Notes: generated by a model not told the origin, from the letters alone. 25,689 nt of DNA from an uncultured Alistipes sp. (GCA_958449275.1 CAUDHE010000029.1:1-25689), one strand, 5' to 3'; counted from the stretch's first letter, positions 7,084 through 15,491 are shown. Numbers and translations: made by a program.

Positions 7084-7650
7084 ATGAAAATAGTCATCAT
7101 CGATAATTACGACTCCTTCACCTACAACCTCAGTCACTTGGTGAAGGAACTGGGTGCGGAGGTCACCGTGCTGCGCAACGACCGATTCGAATTGTCGGAT
7201 CCGGAGGTGTTCGACAAAATCATTCTCTCGCCCGGCCCGGGTATACCCTCGGAAGCGGGGCTGTTGACGGAGGTCATACGCACCTATGCCGGACGGAAAC
7301 CGATGCTCGGCGTATGTTTGGGCGAACAAGCCATCGGTGAGGTGTTCGGCGGCAAGCTGACCAATCTTAGCGAGGTATTTCACGGAGTACAGACCCCCGT
7401 CGTATTGAAAGAAAAAGATTATATATTCGATGGTCTGCCCTCGACGATTCGTGTGGGGCGTTACCATTCGTGGGTGGTCGCCACGGAAGGATTGCCCGAC
7501 TGCTTGGAGATAACGGCCCTTAGCCGAGAAGGCCATATCATGGCGCTCCGTCACAAGGAGTACGATATACACGGCATTCAGTTCCATCCCGAATCGATAC
7601 TGACTCCCGACGGAAAGAAAATGATTGCTAATTTCCTAAACAGACAATGA
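7084..7650 (+). CDS. trpG: Anthranilate synthase component II (glutamine amidotransferase)
   Basis: TrpG releases ammonia from glutamine and feeds it to TrpE. The 188-residue protein is a single class-I glutamine amidotransferase domain starting with IDNYDSFTYNL. The catalytic triad is present: C78 in GVCLGEQ, H168 and E170 in FHPES. The residue after CLG is Glu rather than the more common His or Met; it is not part of the triad. It is a stand-alone glutaminase, not fused to TrpD as in enterobacteria. Its stop overlaps the trpD start as ATGA. A role in 4-aminobenzoate synthesis as well is possible but not shown. Confidence 0.96.
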   Translation: MKIVIIDNYDSFTYNLSHLVKELGAEVTVLRNDRFELSDPEVFDKIILSPGPGIPSEAGLLTEVIRTYAGRKPMLGVCLGEQAIGEVFGGKLTNLSEVFHGVQTPVVLKEKDYIFDGLPSTIRVGRYHSWVVATEGLPDCLEITALSREGHIMALRHKEYDIHGIQFHPESILTPDGKKMIANFLNRQ

Positions 7651-8648
7651 GTATGAAACAGATATTATCCCGCCTTTTCAATCATGAAGAGCTGACATCC
7701 GAAGAGGCCGAAAACCTTTTGCAGAACATAACGCAAGGACGATATAACGATACCCAGATCGCGTCCCTGCTGACCGTCTTCCAAATGCGAGGCATTAAAG
7801 TCGATGAACTCATCGGCTTTCGCAAAGCCCTGCTGGCCACCCGTGTACCCGTCGACTTGTCCGATTACCGACCGATAGACATCGTAGGAACGGGAGGCGA
7901 CGGCAAGAATACGTTCAACATCTCTACCTGCGCCTGCTTCGTAGTGGCAGGTGCGGGATACAAGGTCGCGAAGCACGGCAACTACGGAGCGACCTCGGTT
8001 AGCGGAGCCAGCAATGTGATGGAGCAATACGGCGTGAGATTCACAAGCGAGCAGGATCGGCTGATGCGTTCCATGGAAGTCTGCGGTATGGTCTATATGC
8101 ACGCTCCTCTGTTCAATCCTGCCATGAAGAGTGTAGCCCCCGTTCGGAAGGCTCTGCAAGTACGCACCATCTTCAATCTGCTCGGTCCGCTGGTGAATCC
8201 CTGCAAGCCTGCCTATCAGTTGCTTGGCGTGGCCGACCTTTCGCAGATGCGGCTATACACCAATGTGTTCCAAAAATTAGGTATCGGATTCGCCGTGGTA
8301 AACAATCTCGACGGTTATGACGAAATCTCGCTCACCAACCAGTTCAAGGTGATGACAAACCGCTACGAAACCATATATAGCCCCGCGGATCTGGGTTTTC
8401 CGCTCTTGCGTCAGGAGGAACTGTTCGGGGGAAACACACCCGAAGAAGCCGCCCGCATCTTCGATAAGGTTTTGCATAACGAAGCTACCGAAGCGCAAAC
8501 GGATTGTGTGCTTATCAATGCCTCGTTCGCCATTCAGGCAATGTGTCCCGACAAATGCGTCGGGGAGTGCGTGGCCGAAGCCCGCGAATCTCTCGAAAGC
8601 GGACGTGCGCTGGAAACGTTGAAAACATTCGTGAGGATAAACAGTTAG
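7647..8648 (+). CDS. trpD: Anthranilate phosphoribosyltransferase
   Basis: TrpD transfers the phosphoribosyl group from PRPP to anthranilate. The 333-residue length is typical. The glycine-rich PRPP loop GTGGDG is at residues 81-86, followed by KNTFNIST, and the anthranilate-binding KHGNYGATSVSG comes next; RTIFNLLGPLVNP is another family hallmark. The start at 7647 overlaps the trpG stop by four bases; ATG 7653 two codons later is an alternative. TrpC begins three bases after the stop. Confidence 0.97.
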   Translation: MSMKQILSRLFNHEELTSEEAENLLQNITQGRYNDTQIASLLTVFQMRGIKVDELIGFRKALLATRVPVDLSDYRPIDIVGTGGDGKNTFNISTCACFVVAGAGYKVAKHGNYGATSVSGASNVMEQYGVRFTSEQDRLMRSMEVCGMVYMHAPLFNPAMKSVAPVRKALQVRTIFNLLGPLVNPCKPAYQLLGVADLSQMRLYTNVFQKLGIGFAVVNNLDGYDEISLTNQFKVMTNRYETIYSPADLGFPLLRQEELFGGNTPEEAARIFDKVLHNEATEAQTDCVLINASFAIQAMCPDKCVGECVAEARESLESGRALETLKTFVRINS

Positions 8649-8651
8649 GTT

Positions 8652-9440
8652 ATGAAAGATATATTGGAAGAGATCATCGCGCACAAGCGTATCGAAATGG
8701 CCCGCTTGCGGGAGATAGCAAGCATCGACGACCTTTGCGTGCTTTGTCGGGAGAGAGGGCCGGGCATAAGCATGAAAGCATCGCTCGAGGCCTCGCCTGT
8801 AGGTATAATCGCCGAGTTCAAACGACGTTCGCCCTCGAAAGGATGGATAAAACGGGAAGCTGATGCGTCCGTCATCCCTCCTGCCTATGAGCGGGCAGGA
8901 GCTTCCGCACTATCGATTCTGACCGACGAATGCTTCTTCGGCGGATCTTTGAATGACATTCGGACGGCACGCCCGTTGGTCGGTCTGCCCATCCTCCGCA
9001 AGGATTTCATCATAGACGAATATCAACTCTATAGGACGAAGGCGGCGGGTGCCGATGCCGTGCTGCTCATCGCTGCTTGCCTTACCGTCGGCGAATGCAG
9101 GGTTTTGGCTGCCGAGGCTCGCAACCTCGGTTTGGAAACATTGCTTGAGATTCATTCGGAACGTGAACTGGATTACATCGGTGAACACATCGATATGGTG
9201 GGGGTGAACAACCGCAACCTCGGCACCTTCCATACCGATGTGGAGAATTCGTTCCGTTTGGCCGAGCGTCTCCCGAAAGATTTGCTCAAGGTGTCGGAAA
9301 GCGGCATCTCTCGCCCGTCCGTCATCAAGGCGTTGCGCGAAGTCGGTTATCGGGGATTCCTTATCGGTGAAACCTTCATGAAGGCGGAGCATCCGTGGGA
9401 AACGTTGAAGACCTTTACGGAAGAATACGGCGCGATATGA
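8652..9440 (+). CDS. trpC: Indole-3-glycerol phosphate synthase
   Basis: TrpC closes the indole ring from carboxyphenylaminodeoxyribulose phosphate. The 262-residue protein is a single beta/alpha barrel. EFKRRSPSKG (residues 55-64) carries the catalytic lysine, LRKDFIIDEYQL the second one, and VGVNNRNLGTF and SESGIS complete the phosphate site. It is separate from TrpF, unlike the fused enzyme of E. coli. Its last codons overlap the trpF start as ATGA. Confidence 0.97.
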   Translation: MKDILEEIIAHKRIEMARLREIASIDDLCVLCRERGPGISMKASLEASPVGIIAEFKRRSPSKGWIKREADASVIPPAYERAGASALSILTDECFFGGSLNDIRTARPLVGLPILRKDFIIDEYQLYRTKAAGADAVLLIAACLTVGECRVLAAEARNLGLETLLEIHSERELDYIGEHIDMVGVNNRNLGTFHTDVENSFRLAERLPKDLLKVSESGISRPSVIKALREVGYRGFLIGETFMKAEHPWETLKTFTEEYGAI

Positions 9441-10081
9441 CAGTCAAAGTATGCGGTATGCGCGAACCGAATAACATTCGCGCCGTCGAGTCGTCGGGCA
9501 TTGACATGATGGGCTTTATCTTCTACGAGCAATCGCCCCGCTACGTAGGCGGGAAACCCGCCTATCTGCCCGAGAAATGTATGCGGGTAGGCGTCTTCGT
9601 CGATGAGCACGAGGAGAACATCATGTCACGTGTCCGTGAATTCGGCCTTCATGCCGTTCAGCTTCACGGGCGGGAAACTCCCGCCGAGTCTCTCTCTTTG
9701 CGTAATGAAGGACTGACTGTCATCAAAGCCTTTTCCATAGGCAACGAACATGACATCCGCAGTACCCTTTCGTATGAAGACAAGTGCGATTACTGCCTCT
9801 TCGACACTGCCTGCACGGGGTACGGCGGCAGCGGAAAACGGTTCGACTGGTCGCTTTTGGAGCATTACGACGGGCATACGCCTTTCCTGCTCGGAGGCGG
9901 CATCCGTTCCGACAGTTTAGGCGATATACTTTCCTTTCGACACCCTATGTTTGTCGGTATCGACCTGAACAGCGGATTTGAGACCTCGCCCGGCGTGAAG
10001 GACGAAACCGAATTAAGAGCATTTATACAAACCCTCAACCAAAAACAATATGAACAGAATCAACCGACTTTTCAACGATAA
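9437..10081 (+). CDS. trpF: Phosphoribosylanthranilate isomerase
   Basis: TrpF isomerises phosphoribosylanthranilate. The start is placed at ATG 9437, overlapping the trpC stop, because the family begins with VKVCGM; the frame is open further upstream but only inside trpC. C6 is the general base and D123 in FDTACTGYGGSG the general acid; GGIRSDSL and GIDLNSGFE form the phosphate site. The product has 214 residues, normal for the family. Its 3' end overlaps the start of trpA by 32 bases, which suggests tight translational coupling. Confidence 0.96.
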   Translation: MTVKVCGMREPNNIRAVESSGIDMMGFIFYEQSPRYVGGKPAYLPEKCMRVGVFVDEHEENIMSRVREFGLHAVQLHGRETPAESLSLRNEGLTVIKAFSIGNEHDIRSTLSYEDKCDYCLFDTACTGYGGSGKRFDWSLLEHYDGHTPFLLGGGIRSDSLGDILSFRHPMFVGIDLNSGFETSPGVKDETELRAFIQTLNQKQYEQNQPTFQR

Positions 10082-10826
10082 GAAAAAGGACATCCTTTCC
10101 ATCTATTTCTGCGCCGGACATCCTGCATCGGAAAGTACTGTCGCAACCATACGGGCATTGCAAGCCGCCGATATCGACATGATAGAGATAGGCATACCGT
10201 TCAGCGATCCCATGGCCGACGGTCCCGTTATCCAACGAGCCGCCACCCAAGCTCTGCGCAACGGCATGAGCCTCCGTACGCTCTTCGCACAACTGGAGGG
10301 TATCCGCAGTACGGTGGACATTCCGCTTATACTGATGGGTTACCTCAATCCCATTATGCAATTCGGCTTCGAAGCATTCTGCCGCAGGTGCCGAGAGATC
10401 GGTATCGACGGAGTAATCATCCCCGATCTTCCTTTCAAGGATTACATGGAGGCCTATAAGCCCATAGCCGACCGATACGACGTGAAGGTTATCATGCTCA
10501 TCACTCCCGAAACATCGGAAGACCGCATCCGCGAAATAGACGCCCATACCGACGGCTTCATCTACATGGTTTCGAGTGCCGCAATCACGGGCGCGCAAAA
10601 GGATTTCGACGAACAAAAGCAGGCCTACTTTCGCCGCATAGCCGAAATGGGGCTGAAGAATCCCCGCATGATAGGCTTCGGTATCAGCAACCGACAGACT
10701 TTGGAAACTGTCACTGCCCATGCGGCAGGAGCCATCATAGGCAGTAAATTCGTAAGTCTGCTGGAGGAAAACGGCGGAAATGCCACCCTTGCCATAGAAA
10801 AGTTGTCGGATGCCTTAAAAAACTAA
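10050..10826 (+). CDS. trpA: Tryptophan synthase alpha chain
   Basis: TrpA cleaves indole-3-glycerol phosphate to indole, which passes to TrpB in the complex. The 258-residue barrel has both catalytic acids: E46 in MIEIGIPFSDP and D57 in MADGPVIQ. GFIYMVSSAAITG and the late GFGISNR are further family marks. It is the last gene of the operon, placed far from trpB; the start lies 32 bases inside trpF. A hairpin terminator follows the stop after six bases. Confidence 0.97.
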   Translation: MNRINRLFNDKKKDILSIYFCAGHPASESTVATIRALQAADIDMIEIGIPFSDPMADGPVIQRAATQALRNGMSLRTLFAQLEGIRSTVDIPLILMGYLNPIMQFGFEAFCRRCREIGIDGVIIPDLPFKDYMEAYKPIADRYDVKVIMLITPETSEDRIREIDAHTDGFIYMVSSAAITGAQKDFDEQKQAYFRRIAEMGLKNPRMIGFGISNRQTLETVTAHAAGAIIGSKFVSLLEENGGNATLAIEKLSDALKN

Positions 10827-10832
10827 AAAATC

Positions 10833-10877
10833 AATCCGTTGAAAGAATCTTTTTTTTCAGGGTTCTTTCAACGGATT
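10833..10877. terminator. Terminator shared by convergent trpA and metY
   Basis: AATCCGTTGAAAGAA (10833-10847) and TTCTTTCAACGGATT (10863-10877) form a perfect 15-base-pair stem with a 15-base loop. On the minus strand the stem is followed by GATTTTTTAGTTTTTT, a good T-tract, so it is a strong terminator for metY. On the plus strand the tail GTCTTTAGTT is weaker, but the hairpin would still end or protect the trp transcript. Confidence 0.88.
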
Positions 10878-10944
10878 GTCTTTAGTTACGTTCGGGTTTA
10901 CAAACGGCCGATATCACCGCCGCTCAATCATCCGAAAGGCGATT

Positions 10945-12234
10945 TTAAATCTTGTCCAAAGCCTGACCGAGGTCCGCCAGCAAATCGTCGATGTGTTCCG
11001 TGCCTATCGACAAACGAACGGTAGAAGGCGTAATGTGCTGGGCTTCCAGTTCCTCGGGCGAAAGTTGCGAGTGCGTAGTGGTGTATGGATGTATTACAAG
11101 GCTCTTGACATCGGCCACGTTGGCCAGCAGCGAGAATATTTCCAGCGAGTCGATGAACTTCCATGCTTCTTCCATGCCTCCCTTTATTTCGAAGGTGAAG
11201 ATGCTGGCCGCACCGTTGGGGAAGTAGCGGCAATACAGCTCGTGATCGGGATGCGCGGGCAGCGACGGATGTTTTACTTCCGCAACTTTGGGGTGGCGGG
11301 CAAGGAAGTCGACGACTTTCAGCGCGTTTGCCACATGGCGCTCCACACGGAGAGATAGGGTCTCCAATCCCTGCAATAAGATGAAGGCATTGAAGGGCGA
11401 GAGCGTGGCACCCGTGTCGCGAAGTATGACCGCACGAATACGCGTCACGAAGGCTGCCTCGCCTGCGACGTCGGCAAATATTGCTCCGTGATAGCTCGGA
11501 TCGGGTTTGGCCAAGGTCGGGAACTTGTCGGGATCGGCTTTCCAGTCGAAGCGTCCGCCGTCTACTATCACGCCACCCAACGAAGAACCGTGACCGCCGA
11601 TGAATTTGGTGGCTGAATGTACCACGATGTCGGCTCCGTGTTCGAGCGGACGGAACAGAAACGGAGTGGCGAAGGTGTTGTCCACAATTACCGGCACTCC
11701 ATGCCGATGAGCCACTGACGACACACCTTCGACGTCCAGCACTTCGGAATTGGGATTGCCGAAAGTCTCTACGAATACGGCTTTCGTATTGGGGCGTATG
11801 GCTGACTCCAGCGCCTCCAAATCATTCGCACGCACGATGGTGTGGGTGATGCCTTGGGTAGCGAGTGTGTGGGTGATGAGATTGTACGAACCGCCGTAGA
11901 TATTGTCGGCGGCTACCACATGGTCGCCTGCCTGAAGGATGTTCTGGAGGGCATAGGTGATGGCTGCCGCTCCCGAAGCTACCGCCAATCCTGCCACACC
12001 GCCTTCCAAAGCTGCCACGCGTTCTTCGAATACTCCTTGTGTCGAGTTGGTCAGGCGGCCGTAGATATTACCTGCATCGCGCAGGCCGAAGCGGTCGGCG
12101 GCGTGTCGGGAATTACGGAATACATAAGAAGTGGTCTGATAGATAGGTACCGCGCGCGCATCGGTTGCCGGGTCTGGCTGTTCCTGACCGACGTGTAACT
12201 GCAATGTTTCGAAGTGAAGTTTCGTCCTTTCCAT
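10945..12234 (-). CDS. metY: O-acetylhomoserine aminocarboxypropyltransferase (sulfhydrylase)
   Basis: The enzyme makes homocysteine from O-acetylhomoserine and sulfide in methionine synthesis, and related enzymes can also make cysteine. It belongs to the Cys/Met metabolism PLP family. The PLP lysine is K210 in VHSATKFIGGHG, and ETFGNPNSEVLDV and VIVDNTFATPF are typical. At 429 residues it has the length of MetY rather than the shorter cystathionine gamma-synthases (about 380), and the extra loop before K210 fits. A cystathionine-type activity cannot be fully excluded. It has its own promoter with a very short leader, leaving no room for a riboswitch, and ends in the shared terminator. Confidence 0.93.
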   Translation of the reverse strand: MERTKLHFETLQLHVGQEQPDPATDARAVPIYQTTSYVFRNSRHAADRFGLRDAGNIYGRLTNSTQGVFEERVAALEGGVAGLAVASGAAAITYALQNILQAGDHVVAADNIYGGSYNLITHTLATQGITHTIVRANDLEALESAIRPNTKAVFVETFGNPNSEVLDVEGVSSVAHRHGVPVIVDNTFATPFLFRPLEHGADIVVHSATKFIGGHGSSLGGVIVDGGRFDWKADPDKFPTLAKPDPSYHGAIFADVAGEAAFVTRIRAVILRDTGATLSPFNAFILLQGLETLSLRVERHVANALKVVDFLARHPKVAEVKHPSLPAHPDHELYCRYFPNGAASIFTFEIKGGMEEAWKFIDSLEIFSLLANVADVKSLVIHPYTTTHSQLSPEELEAQHITPSTVRLSIGTEHIDDLLADLGQALDKI

Positions 12235-12278
12235 AATTCAATTATTTTAAAGTTATTATTCCGTTCTTTTCTTCGTTG

Positions 12279-12309
12279 CAAATGTATAGTATGTGGATTT
12301 TTCACACAA
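12279..12309 (-). promoter_or_regulatory. Promoter of metY
   Basis: On the minus strand TTG (12309-12307), a 20-base spacer and TACATTTG (12286-12279) fit the Bacteroidota consensus. Transcription would start near 12273, leaving about 40 bases before the ATG at 12234. Confidence 0.65.
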
Positions 12310-12375
12310 CATTATGGCGTAAATAGGAGAATATCGCTGTTTGTATGCTGTTTAACGGAAAAAGTTATTACATCT

Positions 12376-12525
12376 ATGATTCGGATTACGCCTTTGGCAG
12401 AATATTTTTCTTTGCGGAAAGTTGACTTGCCGATTCTCCGCACCATGCTGAAAGATGTTCGGCTTATGCCAAAAGAGCTGCTTCACGAATCGTCGTTGCC
12501 GCACCATGACAAGTCGGCAGGATGA
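12376..12525 (+). CDS. Doubtful small ORF in the metY-ftsE gap
   Basis: The stretch from 12311 to 12689 holds no recognisable gene. This 49-codon frame, preceded by A-rich sequence (GGAAAAAGTTATTA), encodes a moderately charged peptide beginning MIRITPLAEYFSLRKVDLP. I do not recognise it, and no promoter is seen. It ends in the loop of the first of two hairpins. It may be a real small protein, a gene remnant or chance. Confidence 0.2.
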   Translation: MIRITPLAEYFSLRKVDLPILRTMLKDVRLMPKELLHESSLPHHDKSAG

Positions 12526-12549
12526 ACTGCCGACATTGCCGAGCAATGT
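12513..12549. repeat. Two tandem perfect hairpins
   Basis: GTCGGCAG-GATGAA-CTGCCGAC (12513-12534) is followed, sharing two bases, by ACATTGC-CGA-GCAATGT (12533-12549). Both stems are perfect (8 and 7 base pairs). There is no clear T-tract on either strand directly after them, so they may be a weak terminator, an RNA stabiliser or a palindromic repeat. Confidence 0.5.
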
Positions 12550-12587
12550 CTGAATATCGTTGTAAGAAATTATTTTTCTCTTGCCAT

Positions 12588-12619
12588 ATTGTCCGATTCT
12601 CGAAAAATAGCTATTTTTG
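12588..12619 (+). promoter_or_regulatory. Promoter of ftsE
   Basis: ATTG (12588-12591), a 20-base spacer and TATTTTTG (12612-12619) match the Bacteroidota pattern. Transcription would begin near 12625, giving an untranslated leader of about 65 bases before ftsE. Confidence 0.65.
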
Positions 12620-12689
12620 CAAGTTGATGCTGATGTTTTGCCCACGACGGCAATCGCCGACATCGATCGAACATAATACCGCATAACGG

Positions 12690-13421
12690 ATGGACAGGAC
12701 TAATAATGTTGTAGAGTTGCGCAACGTAGCCATTTACCACACCGACGGCAATTCGCGCCGAGCGAAGTCGGACGACGAACTGGTGTTGTCGGATGTGAAT
12801 CTGACGGTCGCCCCCGGCGAACTGGTCTATTTCATCGGCCGTGTCGGCAGCGGAAAAAGCACTTTGCTCAAGACTTTATATGCCGAGGTGCAATTGCTTG
12901 AGGGCGAGGGGCGAGTTGCGGGTATGGATCTGCGAAGATTGAAGCGCGGCGACATTCCCCATTTGCGCCGCCGGATGGGCATAGTGTTTCAGGATTACCA
13001 GCTGCTGGATGACCGTAATGCTTTTTTCAATCTCTACGACGTGATGAAGGCCACGGGCTGGAAAAAGGAGGCCGATATCCGTCGCCGTATCGACGAGGTG
13101 TTGTCGGTGGCGGGGCTGAGCAACAAGGCATACAAGATGCCGCATGAACTCTCGGGCGGCGAGCAGCAACGTCTGGTTATTGCCCGCGCCCTGCTGAATG
13201 CGCCGCGACTGCTGCTTGCTGACGAGCCTACGGGGAATCTCGATCCCGTTACTGCCGACGGCATAATGCGCCTGTTCGGAGAGATAGCGGCTTCGGGATG
13301 CGCCATCATAATGTCGACGCACAATACCGCCCTTATCGAGCAGTTTCCCGCGCGTACGATTCTCTTTTCGAAAGGCAAGATTACGGAGATCGACATCGAG
13401 AAAAGTTTTTCCGCGGAATAG
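12690..13421 (+). CDS. ftsE: FtsE-type cell division ABC ATPase
   Basis: FtsE is the ATPase that, with membrane partner FtsX, activates cell wall hydrolases at the division site. The 243-residue protein is a single ABC domain with all motifs: Walker A GRVGSGKST (50-58), Q-loop Q101 in VFQDYQLL, signature LSGGEQQR (from 154), Walker B LLLADEP (174-180) and H211. VFQDYQLLDDRNAFFNL is characteristic of FtsE rather than LolD-type ATPases, though the LolD/MacB families are close. No ftsX or other permease lies beside it; the next gene is gyrB with its own promoter. A ten-residue insertion-like stretch (SRRAKSDDEL) follows the first strand. Confidence 0.82.
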   Translation: MDRTNNVVELRNVAIYHTDGNSRRAKSDDELVLSDVNLTVAPGELVYFIGRVGSGKSTLLKTLYAEVQLLEGEGRVAGMDLRRLKRGDIPHLRRRMGIVFQDYQLLDDRNAFFNLYDVMKATGWKKEADIRRRIDEVLSVAGLSNKAYKMPHELSGGEQQRLVIARALLNAPRLLLADEPTGNLDPVTADGIMRLFGEIAASGCAIIMSTHNTALIEQFPARTILFSKGKITEIDIEKSFSAE

Positions 13422-13428
13422 CGTCCGT

Positions 13429-13449
13429 CGGTACGCGAATCGCGTGTCG
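13429..13449 (+). terminator. Weak hairpin between ftsE and gyrB
   Basis: CGGTACGCG and CGCGTGTCG pair around AAT, with two G-U or U-G pairs. No T-tract follows. It ends just before the gyrB promoter and may help to end the ftsE transcript. Confidence 0.3.
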
Positions 13450-13453
13450 GCAA

Positions 13454-13485
13454 TTTGCAGAAGTCGATAAAAAACGCTATTTTTG
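13454..13485 (+). promoter_or_regulatory. Promoter of gyrB
   Basis: TTTG (13454-13457), a 20-base spacer and TATTTTTG (13478-13485) form a perfect Bacteroidota promoter. Transcription would start near 13491, giving about 25 bases of leader. Confidence 0.75.
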
Positions 13486-13516
13486 CATAGTATAAAAAAG
13501 ACAGATTATAGAAATA

Positions 13517-15478
13517 ATGAATACTGAACAAGAAATCGTCAAGAAGCAGGAAGAGGAATATTCGGCGTCGAATATTCAGGTGTTGGAGGGATTGGAAGCC
13601 GTCCGCAAGCGTCCGGCCATGTATATAGGCGACATCGGCGAAAAGGGTTTGCACCATTTGGTTTACGAGGTGGTCGACAACTCGATCGACGAGGCGCTGG
13701 CAGGCTACTGCTCGCATATAGAAGTCACCATAAACGAAGACAATTCGATTACCGTCAAGGACGACGGTCGAGGAATCCCGACCGATTATCACGAGAAAGA
13801 GGGCAAATCGGCTCTCGAGGTGGTGCTCACGGTGCTTCATGCGGGAGGTAAGTTCGACAAGGGCAGCTACAAGGTTTCGGGCGGTTTGCACGGTGTGGGC
13901 GTATCGTGCGTGAATGCGCTTTCGACGTTGCTCATCGCCGAGATACACCGCGGCGGAAAGATCTACAAGCAGACTTACAGCAAGGGCGCGCCCACTTCGA
14001 AAATGGAGATCGCCGGCGAATGCGAGGATCGCGGTACCATCATCACTTTCAAGCCCGACGGATCGATATTCACCCACACGACCGAGTATAAATACGATAT
14101 TTTGGCCAACCGTCTGCGCGAGCTGGCGTTCCTGAACAAGGGAATCCATCTGACTCTCACCGACAAACGCCAGAAAGACGAAAACGACGAATACAAGAGC
14201 GAACATTTCTTTTCGAAAGACGGACTCAAGGAGTTCGTGCAGTATCTCGACGAGACACGCGGCACATCGATAATAGAGTCGATCATCTATCTCGATACCG
14301 AGCGTAACGGCGTTCCCGTGGAGGTGGCCATGCAGTATAACGACTCCTATTCGGAGAATGTACACTCTTATGTGAACAATATCAATACCATCGAGGGCGG
14401 TACCCATCTTACGGGATTCCGCCGCGCGTTGACTCGCACTCTGAAAAAATATGCCGACGAGTCGGGTATGTTGGCCAAACTGAAGTTCGACATCAACGGC
14501 GACGACTTCCGCGAGGGACTCACGGCCGTGGTATCGGTGAAGGTCGCCGAACCGCAGTTCGAGGGGCAGACCAAAACCAAGTTGGGTAATGACGAGGTGA
14601 GTGCCGCCGTCGATCAAGCCGTCTCGGCCGCATTGTCGAACTATCTGGAGGAGCATCCCAAGGATGCCAAGGCCATCGTGCAGAAAGTCATTTTGGCCGC
14701 TACGGCGCGTCATGCCGCACGTCATGCCCGCGAGGCCGTACAGCGCAAGACGGTGCTTTCGGGTGCGGGACTGCCGGGTAAGTTGGCCGACTGTTCGAGC
14801 CGCGACCGTTCGATAGCCGAGATATTCTTTGTCGAGGGTGATTCGGCAGGCGGTACGGCCAAACAGGGACGTGACCGTAATTTTCAGGCCATCATGCCGT
14901 TGCGCGGTAAAATTCTGAACATCGAGAAGGCGCAGGAGCATCGCATGTGGGATAACGAGGAGATCAAGAACATGTTCATCGCTTTGGGCGTGAGCATCGG
15001 TACCGAGGAGGACAGCAAGGCCTTGAATCTCGAAAAACTGCGTTACGACAAGATAATCATCATGACCGATGCCGATGTCGACGGTGCGCATATCGCCACC
15101 CTGATGCTTACTTTCTTCTTCCGTAAGATGAAAGAGCTTATCGAGAACGGACACGTATACATCGCTACCCCGCCGCTCTATTTGGTGAAGAAGGGTAATC
15201 GCGAACGTTATTGCTGGACCGATCAGGAGCGTGATGCCATCACCGAGGAGTTGGGTGTGAAGGGCGTTCACATACAGCGCTACAAAGGTCTCGGTGAGAT
15301 GAATGCCCACCAGTTGTGGGAGACTACCATGAATCCCGCGACCCGCATACTTCGCAAGGTGAATATCGAGAATGCGGCCGAGGCCGACCGTGTGTTCTCG
15401 ATGCTGATGGGCGACGACGTGCCGCCTCGCCGCGAGTTCATCGAGAAGAATGCGCATTATGCCAATATCGACGCTTAG
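13517..15478 (+). CDS. gyrB: DNA gyrase subunit B
   Basis: GyrB is the ATPase subunit of gyrase, which introduces negative supercoils with GyrA. The 653-residue protein is the short form without the extra C-terminal insert of proteobacterial GyrB. The GHKL ATPase has E51 and N55 in EVVDNSIDEA, DDGRGIP at about 82-88 and GGLHGVG at 122-128. The TOPRIM domain has EGDSAGG (440-446) and the metal-binding aspartates D518, D520 and D522 in TDADVDGAH. The domain ends with QRYKGLGEMNAHQLWETTMNP. The ATG at 13517 fits the family N-terminus. ParE is a paralogue, but length and the LRGKILNIEKA region favour GyrB. Confidence 0.95.
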   Translation: MNTEQEIVKKQEEEYSASNIQVLEGLEAVRKRPAMYIGDIGEKGLHHLVYEVVDNSIDEALAGYCSHIEVTINEDNSITVKDDGRGIPTDYHEKEGKSALEVVLTVLHAGGKFDKGSYKVSGGLHGVGVSCVNALSTLLIAEIHRGGKIYKQTYSKGAPTSKMEIAGECEDRGTIITFKPDGSIFTHTTEYKYDILANRLRELAFLNKGIHLTLTDKRQKDENDEYKSEHFFSKDGLKEFVQYLDETRGTSIIESIIYLDTERNGVPVEVAMQYNDSYSENVHSYVNNINTIEGGTHLTGFRRALTRTLKKYADESGMLAKLKFDINGDDFREGLTAVVSVKVAEPQFEGQTKTKLGNDEVSAAVDQAVSAALSNYLEEHPKDAKAIVQKVILAATARHAARHAREAVQRKTVLSGAGLPGKLADCSSRDRSIAEIFFVEGDSAGGTAKQGRDRNFQAIMPLRGKILNIEKAQEHRMWDNEEIKNMFIALGVSIGTEEDSKALNLEKLRYDKIIIMTDADVDGAHIATLMLTFFFRKMKELIENGHVYIATPPLYLVKKGNRERYCWTDQERDAITEELGVKGVHIQRYKGLGEMNAHQLWETTMNPATRILRKVNIENAAEADRVFSMLMGDDVPPRREFIEKNAHYANIDA

Positions 15479-15491
15479 ATAATTATCGGAT

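Noticed and set aside
12235..12278. A SAM or other methionine-related riboswitch before metY
   Set aside because: The predicted leader is only about 40 bases long and shows no riboswitch structure.
12352..12684. A 110-codon minus-strand frame in the metY-ftsE gap
   Set aside because: It crosses the tandem hairpins and the ftsE promoter, has unusual composition and no family resemblance.
13034..15457. An 807-codon open frame antisense to gyrB
   Set aside because: It lies fully opposite gyrB and shows no protein family features. Long antisense frames arise from the codon bias of the sense gene.
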